DNA from: VXRD01 sp965242535
GTDB taxonomy: Bacteria; Latescibacterota; UBA2968
Reading direction: 5' to 3'
Assembly (NCBI GenBank): GCA_965242535.1
Contig: OZ251458.1
Location: forward strand, 248,001-312,000
DNA length: 64,000 nucleotides
In this document: positions 26,107 to 34,053 of the stretch, in pieces
Layout of the letters: every line of letters starts with the position of its first letter
How positions within the stretch are numbered: position 1 is the first letter of the stretch
The notes under the pieces: model-generated
The model's input: only the letters and a program-made list of their open reading frames with translations
What the model was told of the DNA's origin: nothing
Database searches by the model: none
Program-made: the position numbers and the translations under genes

Positions 26107-26583
26107 ATGCGTTACATCTTGATGGGTGTTGTACTCTTTGGCATCTGGTTGCTCTGGTCTGGGCATTACACGGTCGAACACGCGCTCGTTTTTGCGATGG
26201 GGGTGTCGTCCTGTGCGTTTGTGGTGTATCTGTCCCATCGGCTGGATATCGTGGATGAAGAAGGGCATCCGATCCATCTGGCGGGACGCCTCGTTCTGTA
26301 CATTCCGTGGTTGCTGTGGGCCATTGTCAAGGCGAATGTGGATGTGGCAAAGCGCGTTCTAAGCCCGCAGATGCCCATTGACCCGTGCGTAGTGCGCGTC
26401 GAAGCCACGCAAAAAAGCGATCTGTGTCGGGTCATTTTCGCCAATTCAATCACCTTGACCCCCGGCACGGTTTCGCTTGATCTGGATGGGGAAGACATCG
26501 TGGTACACGCATTGACACGAGAAGCCGCTGGCGATGTGCAAAGCGGCGATATGAACCGCCGCGTGGCGGCACTGGAGCGATGA
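26107..26583 (+). CDS. mrpE: Mrp-type antiporter subunit E
   Basis: A 158-residue MrpE/MnhE/MbhA-like membrane protein with three N-terminal transmembrane segments (MRYILMGVVLFGIWLLWSG...) and a cytoplasmic tail (VRVEATQKSDLCRVIFANSITLTPGTVSLDLDGEDIVVHAL, the family signature). It starts a ten-gene + strand operon with 1-bp to overlapping spacing. In this order (E-F-G first) the set resembles archaeal MBH/MBS modules. Upstream is a 380-bp repeat array that must contain or precede the promoter. Confidence 0.9.
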   Translation: MRYILMGVVLFGIWLLWSGHYTVEHALVFAMGVSSCAFVVYLSHRLDIVDEEGHPIHLAGRLVLYIPWLLWAIVKANVDVAKRVLSPQMPIDPCVVRVEATQKSDLCRVIFANSITLTPGTVSLDLDGEDIVVHALTREAAGDVQSGDMNRRVAALER

Positions 26584-26584
26584 G

Positions 26585-26872
26585 ATGTTCGTTGCGGCCC
26601 TGATCGGCGTTTTGGTGACGATGGTGCTCGCGCTTTGCCGCGCGATTTTAGGCCCCACCGCGTACGATCGCATCTTGGCAGTGAATATGTTTGGCACCAA
26701 AACCGTGTTGTTTATTTCCGTGATCGGATTTTTGACCGGGCGGCCCGACTTTTTGGACTTGGCGTTGATTTACGTGTTGATCAATTTTATCGGCACCTTG
26801 GCCGTGCTCAAATTCGTCGCGTATGGCGACTTGGGGGCCGACCCAGAAAAAGAGAAAGGAACGCCGCGATGA
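26585..26872 (+). CDS. mrpF: Mrp-type antiporter subunit F
   Basis: A 95-residue three-helix MrpF/MnhF/MbhB homologue (VTMVLALCRAILGPTAYDRILAVNMFGTKTVLFISVIGFLTGRPDFLDLALIYVLINFIGTLAVLKF). The conserved GPTAYDRILAVN turn and DLALIYVLINFIG helix are present. It starts 1 bp after mrpE and its TGA overlaps the ATG of mrpG. Confidence 0.9.
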   Translation: MFVAALIGVLVTMVLALCRAILGPTAYDRILAVNMFGTKTVLFISVIGFLTGRPDFLDLALIYVLINFIGTLAVLKFVAYGDLGADPEKEKGTPR

Positions 26873-27183
26873 TCGTCGAGGTGTCGAGTTGGGTTTGCCT
26901 GATTTTGGGCTGTGCGTTGTGCATCATCGGCGGCCTGGGCCTGTTGCGCTTGCCCGATTTTTACAGCCGCATGCACGGCGGGGGCATCACCGACACGCTG
27001 GGGGCAGGGCTCGTTCTGCTCGGCCTGATGTTCCAGGGCGGGTTGACGATGGTCACGGTGAAGTTGGCGATGATTTTGGTGGCGTTGCTCATCACCAGCC
27101 CGACCGCGACGCACGCAGTCGGCAAAGCCGCGTTCACTTCGGGGCTCAAGCCCTTTGTGAAAGGCGATCAGCCGGACGGGTGA
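26869..27183 (+). CDS. mrpG: Mrp-type antiporter subunit G
   Basis: A 104-residue MrpG/MnhG/MbhC homologue with three helices and the hallmark LGLLRLPDFYSRMHGGGITDTLGAGLVLLGL. ATG overlaps the mrpF stop (ATGA). The family assists assembly of the membrane antiporter; conserved Asp in RLPDFYSR is kept. Confidence 0.9.
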   Translation: MIVEVSSWVCLILGCALCIIGGLGLLRLPDFYSRMHGGGITDTLGAGLVLLGLMFQGGLTMVTVKLAMILVALLITSPTATHAVGKAAFTSGLKPFVKGDQPDG

Positions 27184-27236
27184 CGCGCGAGTTGCAAGTT
27201 CGCCACAAAGGCCACAGTGCTAGGGAGGAAATGAGC

Positions 27237-27776
27237 ATGACCGAAATTGCGGATGTCGTCCTGCTGATTTTTATGGTGGTTCTCGCGGTTGCGATTTCCC
27301 GGATGCAAAACTCGTTTATGGCCGCGATGATGATGGGGATTTTTAGCCTTTTGTCCGCGGTCGTATTCACGTTGTTGGACGCCGTGGATGTCGCCTTCAC
27401 CGAGGCCGCTGTCGGGGCGGGTGTCTCGACCGTGCTGCTCTTGGGCACGCTGGCATTGACCACGCGCCGAGAAAAGGGCGGCCATCGAAAGAACGCCTTG
27501 GCCCTGATCGCGGTGATCGCCACGGGCGGCGCGCTCATCTACGGCACGCTGGACATGCCCCACTACGGCGACGCCAAGGCCCCTGTTCACACGCATGTCG
27601 CGGATCGCTACATCGAAAAATCGGGCGGGGAAATCGGCATTCCCAATATCGTCACCTCGGTGTTGGCGAGCTATCGCGGCTACGATACCCTGGGCGAAAC
27701 CACGGTGATTTTTACCGCGGGCATCGGCGTGATTTTGCTGATGGGCCGGGCGAGACAAAAGGAGGAGAAGCCGTGA
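27237..27776 (+). CDS. MrpA C-terminal-type subunit (DUF4040, MbhD+MbhE-like)
   Basis: A 179-residue membrane protein corresponding to the C-terminal domains of MrpA, separate from any antiporter domain. The first part (IADVVLLIFMVVLAVAISRMQNSFMAAMMMGIFSLLSAVVFTLLDAVDVAFTEAAVGAG) is DUF4040/MbhD-like. The second part (NIVTSVLASYRGYDTLGETTVIFTAGIGVILLM) resembles MbhE. ATG 27237 has GGGAGG at 8 nt; ATG 27231 is too close to it. In canonical Mrp this is fused to MrpA; a split form is MBH-like. Confidence 0.82.
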   Translation: MTEIADVVLLIFMVVLAVAISRMQNSFMAAMMMGIFSLLSAVVFTLLDAVDVAFTEAAVGAGVSTVLLLGTLALTTRREKGGHRKNALALIAVIATGGALIYGTLDMPHYGDAKAPVHTHVADRYIEKSGGEIGIPNIVTSVLASYRGYDTLGETTVIFTAGIGVILLMGRARQKEEKP

Positions 27777-28198
27777 AACACCAGAGCATCCCCCGCGTGG
27801 TGGGCAAGTTGTTCATCCCCTTTATTTTTTTGTTCGCGCTCTACGTGCAATTTCACGGCGATTTTGGCCCAGGCGGCGGGTTTCAGGCCGGGGTGATTTT
27901 CGCCGCTGCCGTGGTGCTCTACGCGCTGATCTTCGGGCTGGACGCCGCAAAGCGCGTCGTGAAGCCGCGCGTCGTGGAGTGCATGGCCGCGCTCGGGGTT
28001 TTGATTTTTGCGGGCACGGGCTTGGTATCCCCGGTTCTCGGGCGCAATTTTTTGGACTACGCGGCGTTGGATCCCGAACATCCGGCGCACGGGCAACACC
28101 TGGGCATCTTTTTGGTGGAACTCGGCGTGGGCATAACCGTGGCCGCGGTGATGGTGGCGATCTTTTTCGCCTTTGCCGGGCGGAGGCGCTTGCGATGA
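27773..28198 (+). CDS. mrpB: Mrp-type antiporter subunit B
   Basis: A 141-residue MrpB/MnhB/MbhF homologue with four helices and the signature HGDFGPGGGFQAGVIFAAAVVLYAL. Start GTG overlaps the stop of the preceding gene (GTGA). The C-terminus FLVELGVGITVAAVMVAIFFAFAGR is family-typical. Confidence 0.9.
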   Translation: MKHQSIPRVVGKLFIPFIFLFALYVQFHGDFGPGGGFQAGVIFAAAVVLYALIFGLDAAKRVVKPRVVECMAALGVLIFAGTGLVSPVLGRNFLDYAALDPEHPAHGQHLGIFLVELGVGITVAAVMVAIFFAFAGRRRLR

Positions 28199-28542
28199 CG
28201 GTGGGCTTGTTCAACTACTGGGCGTGCGTGGTCTTGATGATGATCGGCTTGTACACCGCGATCGCGCGGCCCAATCTCATCAAAAAGTTGATCGGCTTGA
28301 GCATGTTCCAAGTCTCGGTGTTTTTGATCTACATCAGCATGGGCAAGGTCCGCGGGGGCACGGCGCCCATTTTGCACGCGGGCGACGCGCCGTATTCCAA
28401 TCCCCTGCCCCACGTCCTCATCCTAACGGCCATCGTCGTGGGCATCGCGACGCTTTCCTTGGGCTTGGCGCTCGTGGTGCGGATTTGGGAAGCCTACGGG
28501 ACCATCGAGGAAGACGAAATCGCGGAGCGAGATCATGATTGA
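28195..28542 (+). CDS. mrpC: Mrp-type antiporter subunit C (NuoK-like)
   Basis: A 115-residue NuoK-like three-helix protein (NYWACVVLMMIGLYTAIARPNLIKKLIGLSMFQVSVFLIYISMG; PLPHVLILTAIVVGIATLSLGLALVVRI). ATG overlaps the mrpB stop. It supplies a half-channel next to the antiporter subunits. Confidence 0.9.
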   Translation: MTVGLFNYWACVVLMMIGLYTAIARPNLIKKLIGLSMFQVSVFLIYISMGKVRGGTAPILHAGDAPYSNPLPHVLILTAIVVGIATLSLGLALVVRIWEAYGTIEEDEIAERDHD

Positions 28543-30013
28543 TGCACACCTGCCCATCTCGCTGATCATCGCGCCCTTGGCGGCCGCGCCGCTGTGCGTG
28601 TTGTTGCGGCAAAAAACGCTCGTCTGGGCATTTGCCTTTGTCGTGTGTTTGGCCGCGCTGGGCATGGCGTCCTTGCTGCTCGTCCGCGTGCTCCAAGACG
28701 GCGTGATTTCCTACGCGCTGGGCGGGTGGGCCGCGCCGTGGGGCATCGAGTACCGAGTCGATCCCGTCAATGCGTTCGTGCTGCTGTTGCTCGCGATCAT
28801 CGCCGCCGCGCTGATGTTTTTTGCCTTGCCGAGCGTGGCCGATGAAGTCGCCGAACAGCAGCATTATTTGTTTTACGCGGCGTATTTGCTGTGTTTGGCC
28901 GGGCTGATGGGCATTGCAATTACGGGCGATGCGTTCAATGTGTTCGTGTTTTTGGAGATCTCGTCCCTGTCGTCCTACGCGCTCATCGCGCTCGGGCGCG
29001 ACCGCCGCGCATTGATCGCGTCGTATCGGTATTTGATCATGGGCACGATAGGGGCCACGTTTATCGTCATCGGCATCGGGTTGATGTACATGATGACTGG
29101 CACGCTCAATATGATCGACTTGTCCGAGCGATTGCCCGCGATGTTCGAAACGCGCACCGCAAAGGTCGCGTTTGCGTTTTTGACCGTGGGCACCGCGATC
29201 AAGGTGGCGATGTTCCCGCTGCATGCGTGGTTGCCCAATGCGTATTGTTACGCGCCTTCTGTGGTCACGGCGTTTTTGGCCGCCACCGCGACGAAGGTGT
29301 CGATTTACGTGTTTTTGAGATTTGCGTTTTCCGTGTGGGGCGCCGAGTTCACATTTGAAAGGCTCGATCTCGACGCGTTTTTGATTCCGCTCGCCCTCGT
29401 CGGGATTTACGTGGGATCCCTCGCGGCGATTTACCAAACCGACGTGAAGCGGTTGTTGGCCTATTCGAGCGTGGCGCAAATCGGGTATATGATGCTGGGC
29501 ATCGGCTTTGTTTCCGTGGCCGGATTGACCGGGGGCATCGTGCATCTGTTCAATCACGGATTGATGAAGGCCGCGCTGTTTTTGGCCGTGGGCTGCGTGG
29601 TGTTGCGCGTGGGGTCGTCCAACTTGGACGATTGGAAAGGCCTGGGGCGGCGCATGCCCGTTACGATGGCGGCGTTTGTGCTGGCCGGGTTGAGTTTGAT
29701 CGGCGTGCCGCTGACCGTGGGCTTTGTCAGCAAGTGGTATTTGATCGTGGCCGCGCTGGAAAAGGGCTGGTGGCCCATCGCGCTGCTCGCCCTGCTCTCT
29801 TCCCTGCTGGCGGTGGTGTACGTGTGGCGCGTCATCGAAGTGGCGTATTTTCAGCGGATGGACGATCCCACACCGGTCAAAGAAGCGCCGTGGATGATGC
29901 AAGTCTCGATGTGGGCATTGACCGGGGCCACCGTGTATTTTGGCGTTCAAACCGATTGGACCGCACACGTGGCCCAACGCGCCGCGATGTGGTTGCTGGA
30001 GGGGATGCCGTGA
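28535..30013 (+). CDS. mrpD: Antiporter-like subunit 1 (MrpD/MbhH type)
   Basis: A 492-residue NuoL/M/N-family proton/sodium antiporter subunit with about 14 helices. The key channel residues are in place: Glu in FNVFVFLEISSLSSYALIALG, and Lys in GTAIKVAMFPLHAWLPNAYCYAPSVVTAFLAATATKV. It overlaps mrpC by 8 bp. With subunits 2 and 3 this operon has three antiporter-like proteins, one more than canonical Mrp. Confidence 0.88.
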   Translation: MIDAHLPISLIIAPLAAAPLCVLLRQKTLVWAFAFVVCLAALGMASLLLVRVLQDGVISYALGGWAAPWGIEYRVDPVNAFVLLLLAIIAAALMFFALPSVADEVAEQQHYLFYAAYLLCLAGLMGIAITGDAFNVFVFLEISSLSSYALIALGRDRRALIASYRYLIMGTIGATFIVIGIGLMYMMTGTLNMIDLSERLPAMFETRTAKVAFAFLTVGTAIKVAMFPLHAWLPNAYCYAPSVVTAFLAATATKVSIYVFLRFAFSVWGAEFTFERLDLDAFLIPLALVGIYVGSLAAIYQTDVKRLLAYSSVAQIGYMMLGIGFVSVAGLTGGIVHLFNHGLMKAALFLAVGCVVLRVGSSNLDDWKGLGRRMPVTMAAFVLAGLSLIGVPLTVGFVSKWYLIVAALEKGWWPIALLALLSSLLAVVYVWRVIEVAYFQRMDDPTPVKEAPWMMQVSMWALTGATVYFGVQTDWTAHVAQRAAMWLLEGMP

Positions 30014-31545
30014 GCGAATCGACCGCTATCCTCATTTCGATGGCTTTGCCGGTGTTGAGCATGCCCTTCATCGCACTTTTGCGGCGCAGGCCCAATGTGC
30101 GCGAGACCATCGCGTTGACCGCGGCGGTCTTGACGTTTGGCACCGTGGCGTCCATCCTGCCCGCGGTGATGGATGGCGCGCGGCCGAGCGCGCAGGTGCT
30201 CGAGGTGATGCCGGGCCTGGCGCTGGCGTTTCAAGTCGAGCCCCTCGGCATGCTCTTTGCCCTGATCGCATCGGGGTTGTGGATCGCGACCACGGTCTAT
30301 GCCATCGGGTATATGCGCGGGCATGGCGAGAGCAATCAGACGCGGTTTTTCGCGTTTTTCGCCTTTGCGATCGCGGCCGCCCTCGGCGTGGCGTTCGCCC
30401 GCAATATGTTCACGTTGTTCATCTTTTACGAGCTGTTGACGCTCTCGACCTATCCCTTGGTGACGCACGCAGGCTCGGATATCAGCAGCGTTGACGCGCC
30501 GCGATTGGTGGCGGATATCCGCGAAGGGGCGCGCCGCCTCCGAGAGGAAAGCGTCCGCGCTGGGCGCATCTACTTGGGCATTTTGTTGAGCACATCGGTG
30601 GGGTTCTTGCTGCTGGGCATGGCGTGGACCTGGTCGTTGACCGGCACGCTGGAATTTACGCCGGGCGGCATTTTGGCGGGCAAGGCGAGCGAGGGCGTGG
30701 TGCTGGCGTTGCTCGCGCTCTACGCTTTTGGCACTGGGAAAGCCGCGTTGATGCCGTTCCACAGGTGGTTGCCCGCGGCGATGGTCGCGCCCACGCCGGT
30801 CAGCGCGCTGTTGCACGCGGTGGCCGTGGTCAAAGCCGGGGTGTTCACGCTGATGAAAGTCGCGGTCTATCTCTTTGGCACGGAGCTGCTGTCGAGTGCG
30901 AACTTGACCGATTGGCTGACGTACCTCGCGGGCTTTACGATTTTGGTGGGGTCGCTCGTGGCGATGACCAAAGACAATTTGAAGGCGCGCTTGGCGTATT
31001 CCACGATCAGCCAGTTGTCCTACATCGTGCTCGGCGCGTCCTTGGCCAATGAGTTGGGCGTGCTCGGCGGGAGCATGCACATCGCCACGCACGCCTTTGG
31101 CAAGATCACCCTGTTTTTCTGCGCGGGCGCCATTTTGGTGGGGTTGCACAAAACGGAAATCAGCGACATGAAGGGCATTGGCAGGCAGATGCCGTTCACG
31201 ATGACCGCCTTTTTGATCGGATCGTTGAGCATTATCGGGGTACCGCCGTTTGCGGGCGCGTGGAGCAAGTGGTATCTCGTGCTCGCGTGCGTCGAGGCGG
31301 ATCGCCTCATAGCGGCGGGGGTCTTGCTGATGAGCTCCCTGCTGAATGTGCTCTACTTGTTGCCGATTCCCATTCGCGCATTTTTCGCCGCCGCGCCGGA
31401 GGGCGACCATGGGTCGGACCTGCGCGAGGCGCCGCTCGCGTGTGTGATCCCGCTGATGTTCACCGCGCTCGGCTGCTTCGCGCTGTTTTTGTATCCGGAT
31501 CCGATTTTGAACCTGTTGCGCCTGATCGGGGGAGGTACGCCATGA
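30010..31545 (+). CDS. Antiporter-like subunit 2 (NuoL/MrpA-D type)
   Basis: A 511-residue NuoL/M-family antiporter subunit. The conserved Glu is in MFTLFIFYELLTLSTYPLVTHAG. The Lys/His line is FGTGKAALMPFHRWLPAAMVAPTPVSALLHAVAVVKAGVF, the NuoL/MrpA-type sequence. A charged insert (SSVDAPRLVADIREGARRLREESVRAG) is unusual. It starts with GTG overlapping the previous stop (GTGA). Confidence 0.86.
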   Translation: MSESTAILISMALPVLSMPFIALLRRRPNVRETIALTAAVLTFGTVASILPAVMDGARPSAQVLEVMPGLALAFQVEPLGMLFALIASGLWIATTVYAIGYMRGHGESNQTRFFAFFAFAIAAALGVAFARNMFTLFIFYELLTLSTYPLVTHAGSDISSVDAPRLVADIREGARRLREESVRAGRIYLGILLSTSVGFLLLGMAWTWSLTGTLEFTPGGILAGKASEGVVLALLALYAFGTGKAALMPFHRWLPAAMVAPTPVSALLHAVAVVKAGVFTLMKVAVYLFGTELLSSANLTDWLTYLAGFTILVGSLVAMTKDNLKARLAYSTISQLSYIVLGASLANELGVLGGSMHIATHAFGKITLFFCAGAILVGLHKTEISDMKGIGRQMPFTMTAFLIGSLSIIGVPPFAGAWSKWYLVLACVEADRLIAAGVLLMSSLLNVLYLLPIPIRAFFAAAPEGDHGSDLREAPLACVIPLMFTALGCFALFLYPDPILNLLRLIGGGTP

Positions 31546-31817
31546 ACGATTCCGATAACCGCGAACGCACGCACACATCCGCCCGTCTCGGCGCGGTGCG
31601 GCCGTTGATCGCGGGCTTTTTTATTTTTTGCGCGCTGTTGCTGTCGCTCGACCTGATCGCGCATCGGCATTTGAGTTTTGCCGAGGGCCTGTTGCCGGCC
31701 GAGGGTTGGTTCGGGTTTTACGCGGCGTATGGCTTTGTCGCTTGCACGCTGGTCGTCCTAGGGGCTATTCCCCTGCGTAAATGGGTCATGCGCTCGGAGG
31801 ATTACTACGATGGGTGA
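31542..31817 (+). CDS. Small two-helix membrane protein in antiporter operon
   Basis: A 91-residue protein with two predicted transmembrane helices (VRPLIAGFFIFCALLLSLDLI and FGFYAAYGFVACTLVVLGAI) and charged ends. I do not recognise a named family. Its ATG overlaps the upstream stop and its end overlaps the next start by 8 bp, so it is translationally coupled within the operon. It is probably an accessory subunit. Confidence 0.7.
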   Translation: MNDSDNRERTHTSARLGAVRPLIAGFFIFCALLLSLDLIAHRHLSFAEGLLPAEGWFGFYAAYGFVACTLVVLGAIPLRKWVMRSEDYYDG

Positions 31818-33495
31818 GGTGCATCCCGCGCTGATCATGCTCTTGGGCGGCGCGTTGTTGTTCGCCCTGCCCATCCGCCCGCGCCGCGTGTTGTCGGTGC
31901 TCTTGCCCGCGGTCGGGTTTGTGAATCTGTTGGCGATCCCAGATGGCGCGATGTGGCAGGTCACTTGGGGCGGCTACGAGATGGTCGTGTTGCGCGTGGA
32001 TAAGTTGAGCAGGTTGTTCGGGTACTCGTTCCACTTGGCGGCTTTTATCGGCGCGATTTACGCGCTGCATCTCACGGATCGGTTGCCGATCGGCACGGGG
32101 TTGATCTACGCGGGGTCCGCGGTCGGGGCGGTCTTTGCCGGCGATTTGATCGCGCTGTTCATCTTTTGGGAATTGCTGGCGGTGACGTCGGTCTTCTTGG
32201 TGTGGGCAAGCGGGGGCGAACGCGCATTGCGATCCGGCATGCGGTATTTGGCGATGCACATCGCGTCCGGGTTGCTGCTGCTGCTCGGCGCGGTGTTCTG
32301 CTATGCGAAGACCGGGTCGCTGGCGTTTGACCACATCGGCTTGACCGAGGGGTATCACTACGCATTGTTGCTCGCCTTTGGGATCAAGTGCGCGTTTCCC
32401 CTGTTGCACAACTGGCTGGTCGACGCGTATCCGGAATCCACGCCCACGGGCACGGTGTTTTTGAGCGCGTTCACGACCAAGACCGCGGTGTACGCCCTGG
32501 CGCGCGGGTTTGCAGGCGAGGAAATTTTGATCTACATCGGCGCGGCGATGACGATGTTCCCGATTTTCTACGCGGTCATTGAAAACGACATGCGCCGCGT
32601 GTTGAGCTATAGCATGATCAACCAAATCGGGTTCATGGTCGTGGGCATTGGCATCGGCGGCGCGCTGGGGATCAACGGCGCGGTGTCGCATGCGTTCAAC
32701 GACGTGATTTTCAAAGGGCTGCTATTTATGTCGATGGGCGCGGTCTTGTTTCGCACGGGGCGAATCAAAGCCTCTGAACTGGGGGGGCTGTACAAGTCGA
32801 TGCCGTGGACGTGCGCGTGTTGCATCGTGGGCGGGGCATCCATCGCCGCCCTTCCGCCATTCAGCGCGTATATCAGCAAGGCGATGGTGATGCAGGGGGT
32901 CGCCAACAGCGGCGCGGTGGCTATCTGGCTGGCGCTGTTGTTCGCATCGGCGGGCGTGCTGCACCACGCGGGCATCAAAATTCCATTTTTCGCGTTTTTC
33001 TCGCACGATGCAAAAATCCGCTGCCCCGAAGCCCCGCTCAACATGCGCGTTGCCATGGCGATTTCCGCCGCGCTCTGCATCGCGATCGGGTCATACCCGC
33101 CGCTGCTCTACGATCTGTTGCCGCATCCGGTCGACTATGTGCCCTATACCACGACGCATGTGGTGCTGCAACTGCAACTGGTGTTTTTCGGGGTGATGGC
33201 CTTTGTGGTGCTGAAGCTGACGGGCATTTACCCCCCCGAATTGCCCAGCGTCAACCTCGATGCGGACTGGGTGTATCGCCGCGCATTGCCGGCAACTGTG
33301 CGCGGCCTCGTTCGCACCTTCGGGCCGATTGCAGATGGGGTTTTTGCGGGCGGCAAGGCGTTGGTTCAACGGCTGATTGCGGCGATTCGCGGGCAACACA
33401 ATGCCGAGGGCCTGTTCGGCCGGGCGTGGTTGTCGCAAAGCAGCGTGCTCTTCGCGATCATCTTTCTGGCAATTTGTCTGATTTATTTTTACTAA
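31810..33495 (+). CDS. Antiporter-like subunit 3 (NuoL/M/N family)
   Basis: A 561-residue NuoL/M/N-family protein with about 14 helices, a conserved Glu in DLIALFIFWELLAVTSVFLVW, and charged residues in LAFGIKCAFPLLHNWLVDAYPESTPTGTVFLSAFTTKTAVYAL. The C-terminus adds an amphipathic stretch (RRALPATVRGLVRTFGPIADGVFAGG) and a terminal helix (VLFAIIFLAICLIYFY), a NuoL-like lateral extension. Last gene of the operon; a strong terminator follows. Confidence 0.86.
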   Translation: MGEVHPALIMLLGGALLFALPIRPRRVLSVLLPAVGFVNLLAIPDGAMWQVTWGGYEMVVLRVDKLSRLFGYSFHLAAFIGAIYALHLTDRLPIGTGLIYAGSAVGAVFAGDLIALFIFWELLAVTSVFLVWASGGERALRSGMRYLAMHIASGLLLLLGAVFCYAKTGSLAFDHIGLTEGYHYALLLAFGIKCAFPLLHNWLVDAYPESTPTGTVFLSAFTTKTAVYALARGFAGEEILIYIGAAMTMFPIFYAVIENDMRRVLSYSMINQIGFMVVGIGIGGALGINGAVSHAFNDVIFKGLLFMSMGAVLFRTGRIKASELGGLYKSMPWTCACCIVGGASIAALPPFSAYISKAMVMQGVANSGAVAIWLALLFASAGVLHHAGIKIPFFAFFSHDAKIRCPEAPLNMRVAMAISAALCIAIGSYPPLLYDLLPHPVDYVPYTTTHVVLQLQLVFFGVMAFVVLKLTGIYPPELPSVNLDADWVYRRALPATVRGLVRTFGPIADGVFAGGKALVQRLIAAIRGQHNAEGLFGRAWLSQSSVLFAIIFLAICLIYFY

Positions 33496-33522
33496 CCGCC
33501 TCGGTCAAACGAATGCCAATAC

Positions 33523-33560
33523 AAAAGCCGACGCAGATCGCGTCGGCTTTTTATTTTTTT
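33523..33560 (+). terminator. Rho-independent terminator of the antiporter operon
   Basis: A perfect 12-bp stem AAAAGCCGACGC (33523-33534) / GCGTCGGCTTTT (33540-33551), 5-nt loop, then TATTTTTTTT. Confidence 0.9.
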
Positions 33561-33649
33561 TGTGAGTTTGTGCAATTCCCGATGGGACCGCATCATTTTG
33601 ACCGCCTGAATTTGCCTCTGCGGAGAAGATGCCTATACGGGCGGGAGAG

Positions 33650-33720
33650 ACGTAAGACGGGAGACGGGAGAGGGAAAAAGCAATCGCAATCGTAGGGACA
33701 GGCTCCCGTGCTCCGTGCAT
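33650..33720. repeat. Heptamer tract and degenerate palindrome copy
   Basis: GTAAGACGGGAGACGGGAGAGGG (33650s-33670s) is a short heptamer tract. CGTAGGGACAGGCTCCCGTGC (33691-33711) is a degraded copy of the palindrome. No gene. Confidence 0.5.
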
Positions 33721-33735
33721 TCCGCAAAGATAATT

Positions 33736-33761
33736 GAGCCGGAGCGCGTTTGCCCCGGCTC
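33736..33761 (-). terminator. Hairpin after the SelW-like gene
   Basis: GAGCCGG (33736-33742) / CCGGCTC (33755-33761), followed on the minus strand by AATTATCTTT; it sits 5 bp downstream of the SelW-like stop. The T-run is poor. Confidence 0.45.
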
Positions 33762-33766
33762 GTGGT

Positions 33767-34006
33767 TCATGAAACGCGGTCTTGAATGTGGGGGCGGATT
33801 TCCCCGTATTCGGGAAAGCGTTTTTCCTTGAGTTTGGAAAAGACGAGTTCGCCATCGACCGTGACTTCAAAGCGGCCCCCGCTGGACGGGATCAGGGTGA
33901 TGGCCTCGATGTCTTGCTTGAAGGCGTTGACAATTTTATCCGTCATCCCGACGGATTGCTCTTCGTAGCCTCAAGCAGCGCAATATTCGATTTCGACCCT
34001 GGGCAT
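33767..34006 (-). CDS. selW: SelW/Rdx-family selenoprotein (in-frame UGA read as selenocysteine)
   Basis: A 79-residue protein that conventional gene calling splits at an in-frame TGA (33973-33971). Read as selenocysteine it gives the SelW signature EYCAAUGYEEQ (CxxU at residues 9-12). The family body follows: KIVNAFKQDIEAITLIPSSGG, RFEVTVDGELVFSK and FPEYGEIRPHIQDRVS. ATG 34006 is preceded by AGGAGGT at 34017-34011. A 7-bp hairpin with a GGGAT loop starts 14 nt after the UGA (see next entry). The family is a thioredoxin-like redox protein using the CxxU pair. It follows an unknown gene (34054-34830) by 47 bp, probably in one operon. It needs SelA/SelB/SelC/SelD from elsewhere. Confidence 0.88.
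33938..33956 (-). promoter_or_regulatory. Bacterial SECIS-like hairpin for the SelW-like gene
   Basis: On the minus strand ATCCGTC (33956-33950) pairs perfectly with GACGGAT (33944-33938) around the loop GGGAT. The loop begins 21 nt after the UGA, within the usual distance window, and opens with Gs as bacterial SECIS loops do. It lies inside the coding region, as expected for SelB recognition. Confidence 0.75.
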
Positions 34007-34053
34007 ACATACCTCCTAAAAAAGTGTGGATGGAATGACTTTGCACGTTGTAT

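Noticed and set aside
29947..31578. Long minus-strand frame opposite the antiporter subunit
   Set aside because: Shadow of a membrane protein gene; translation is rich in Arg/His/Gln as expected for antisense of hydrophobic codons.
33971..33973. The TGA as a sequencing error or pseudogene stop
   Set aside because: The body after the TGA is conserved, the preceding residues form CxxU, and a SECIS-like hairpin follows; a random stop would not be in this position.
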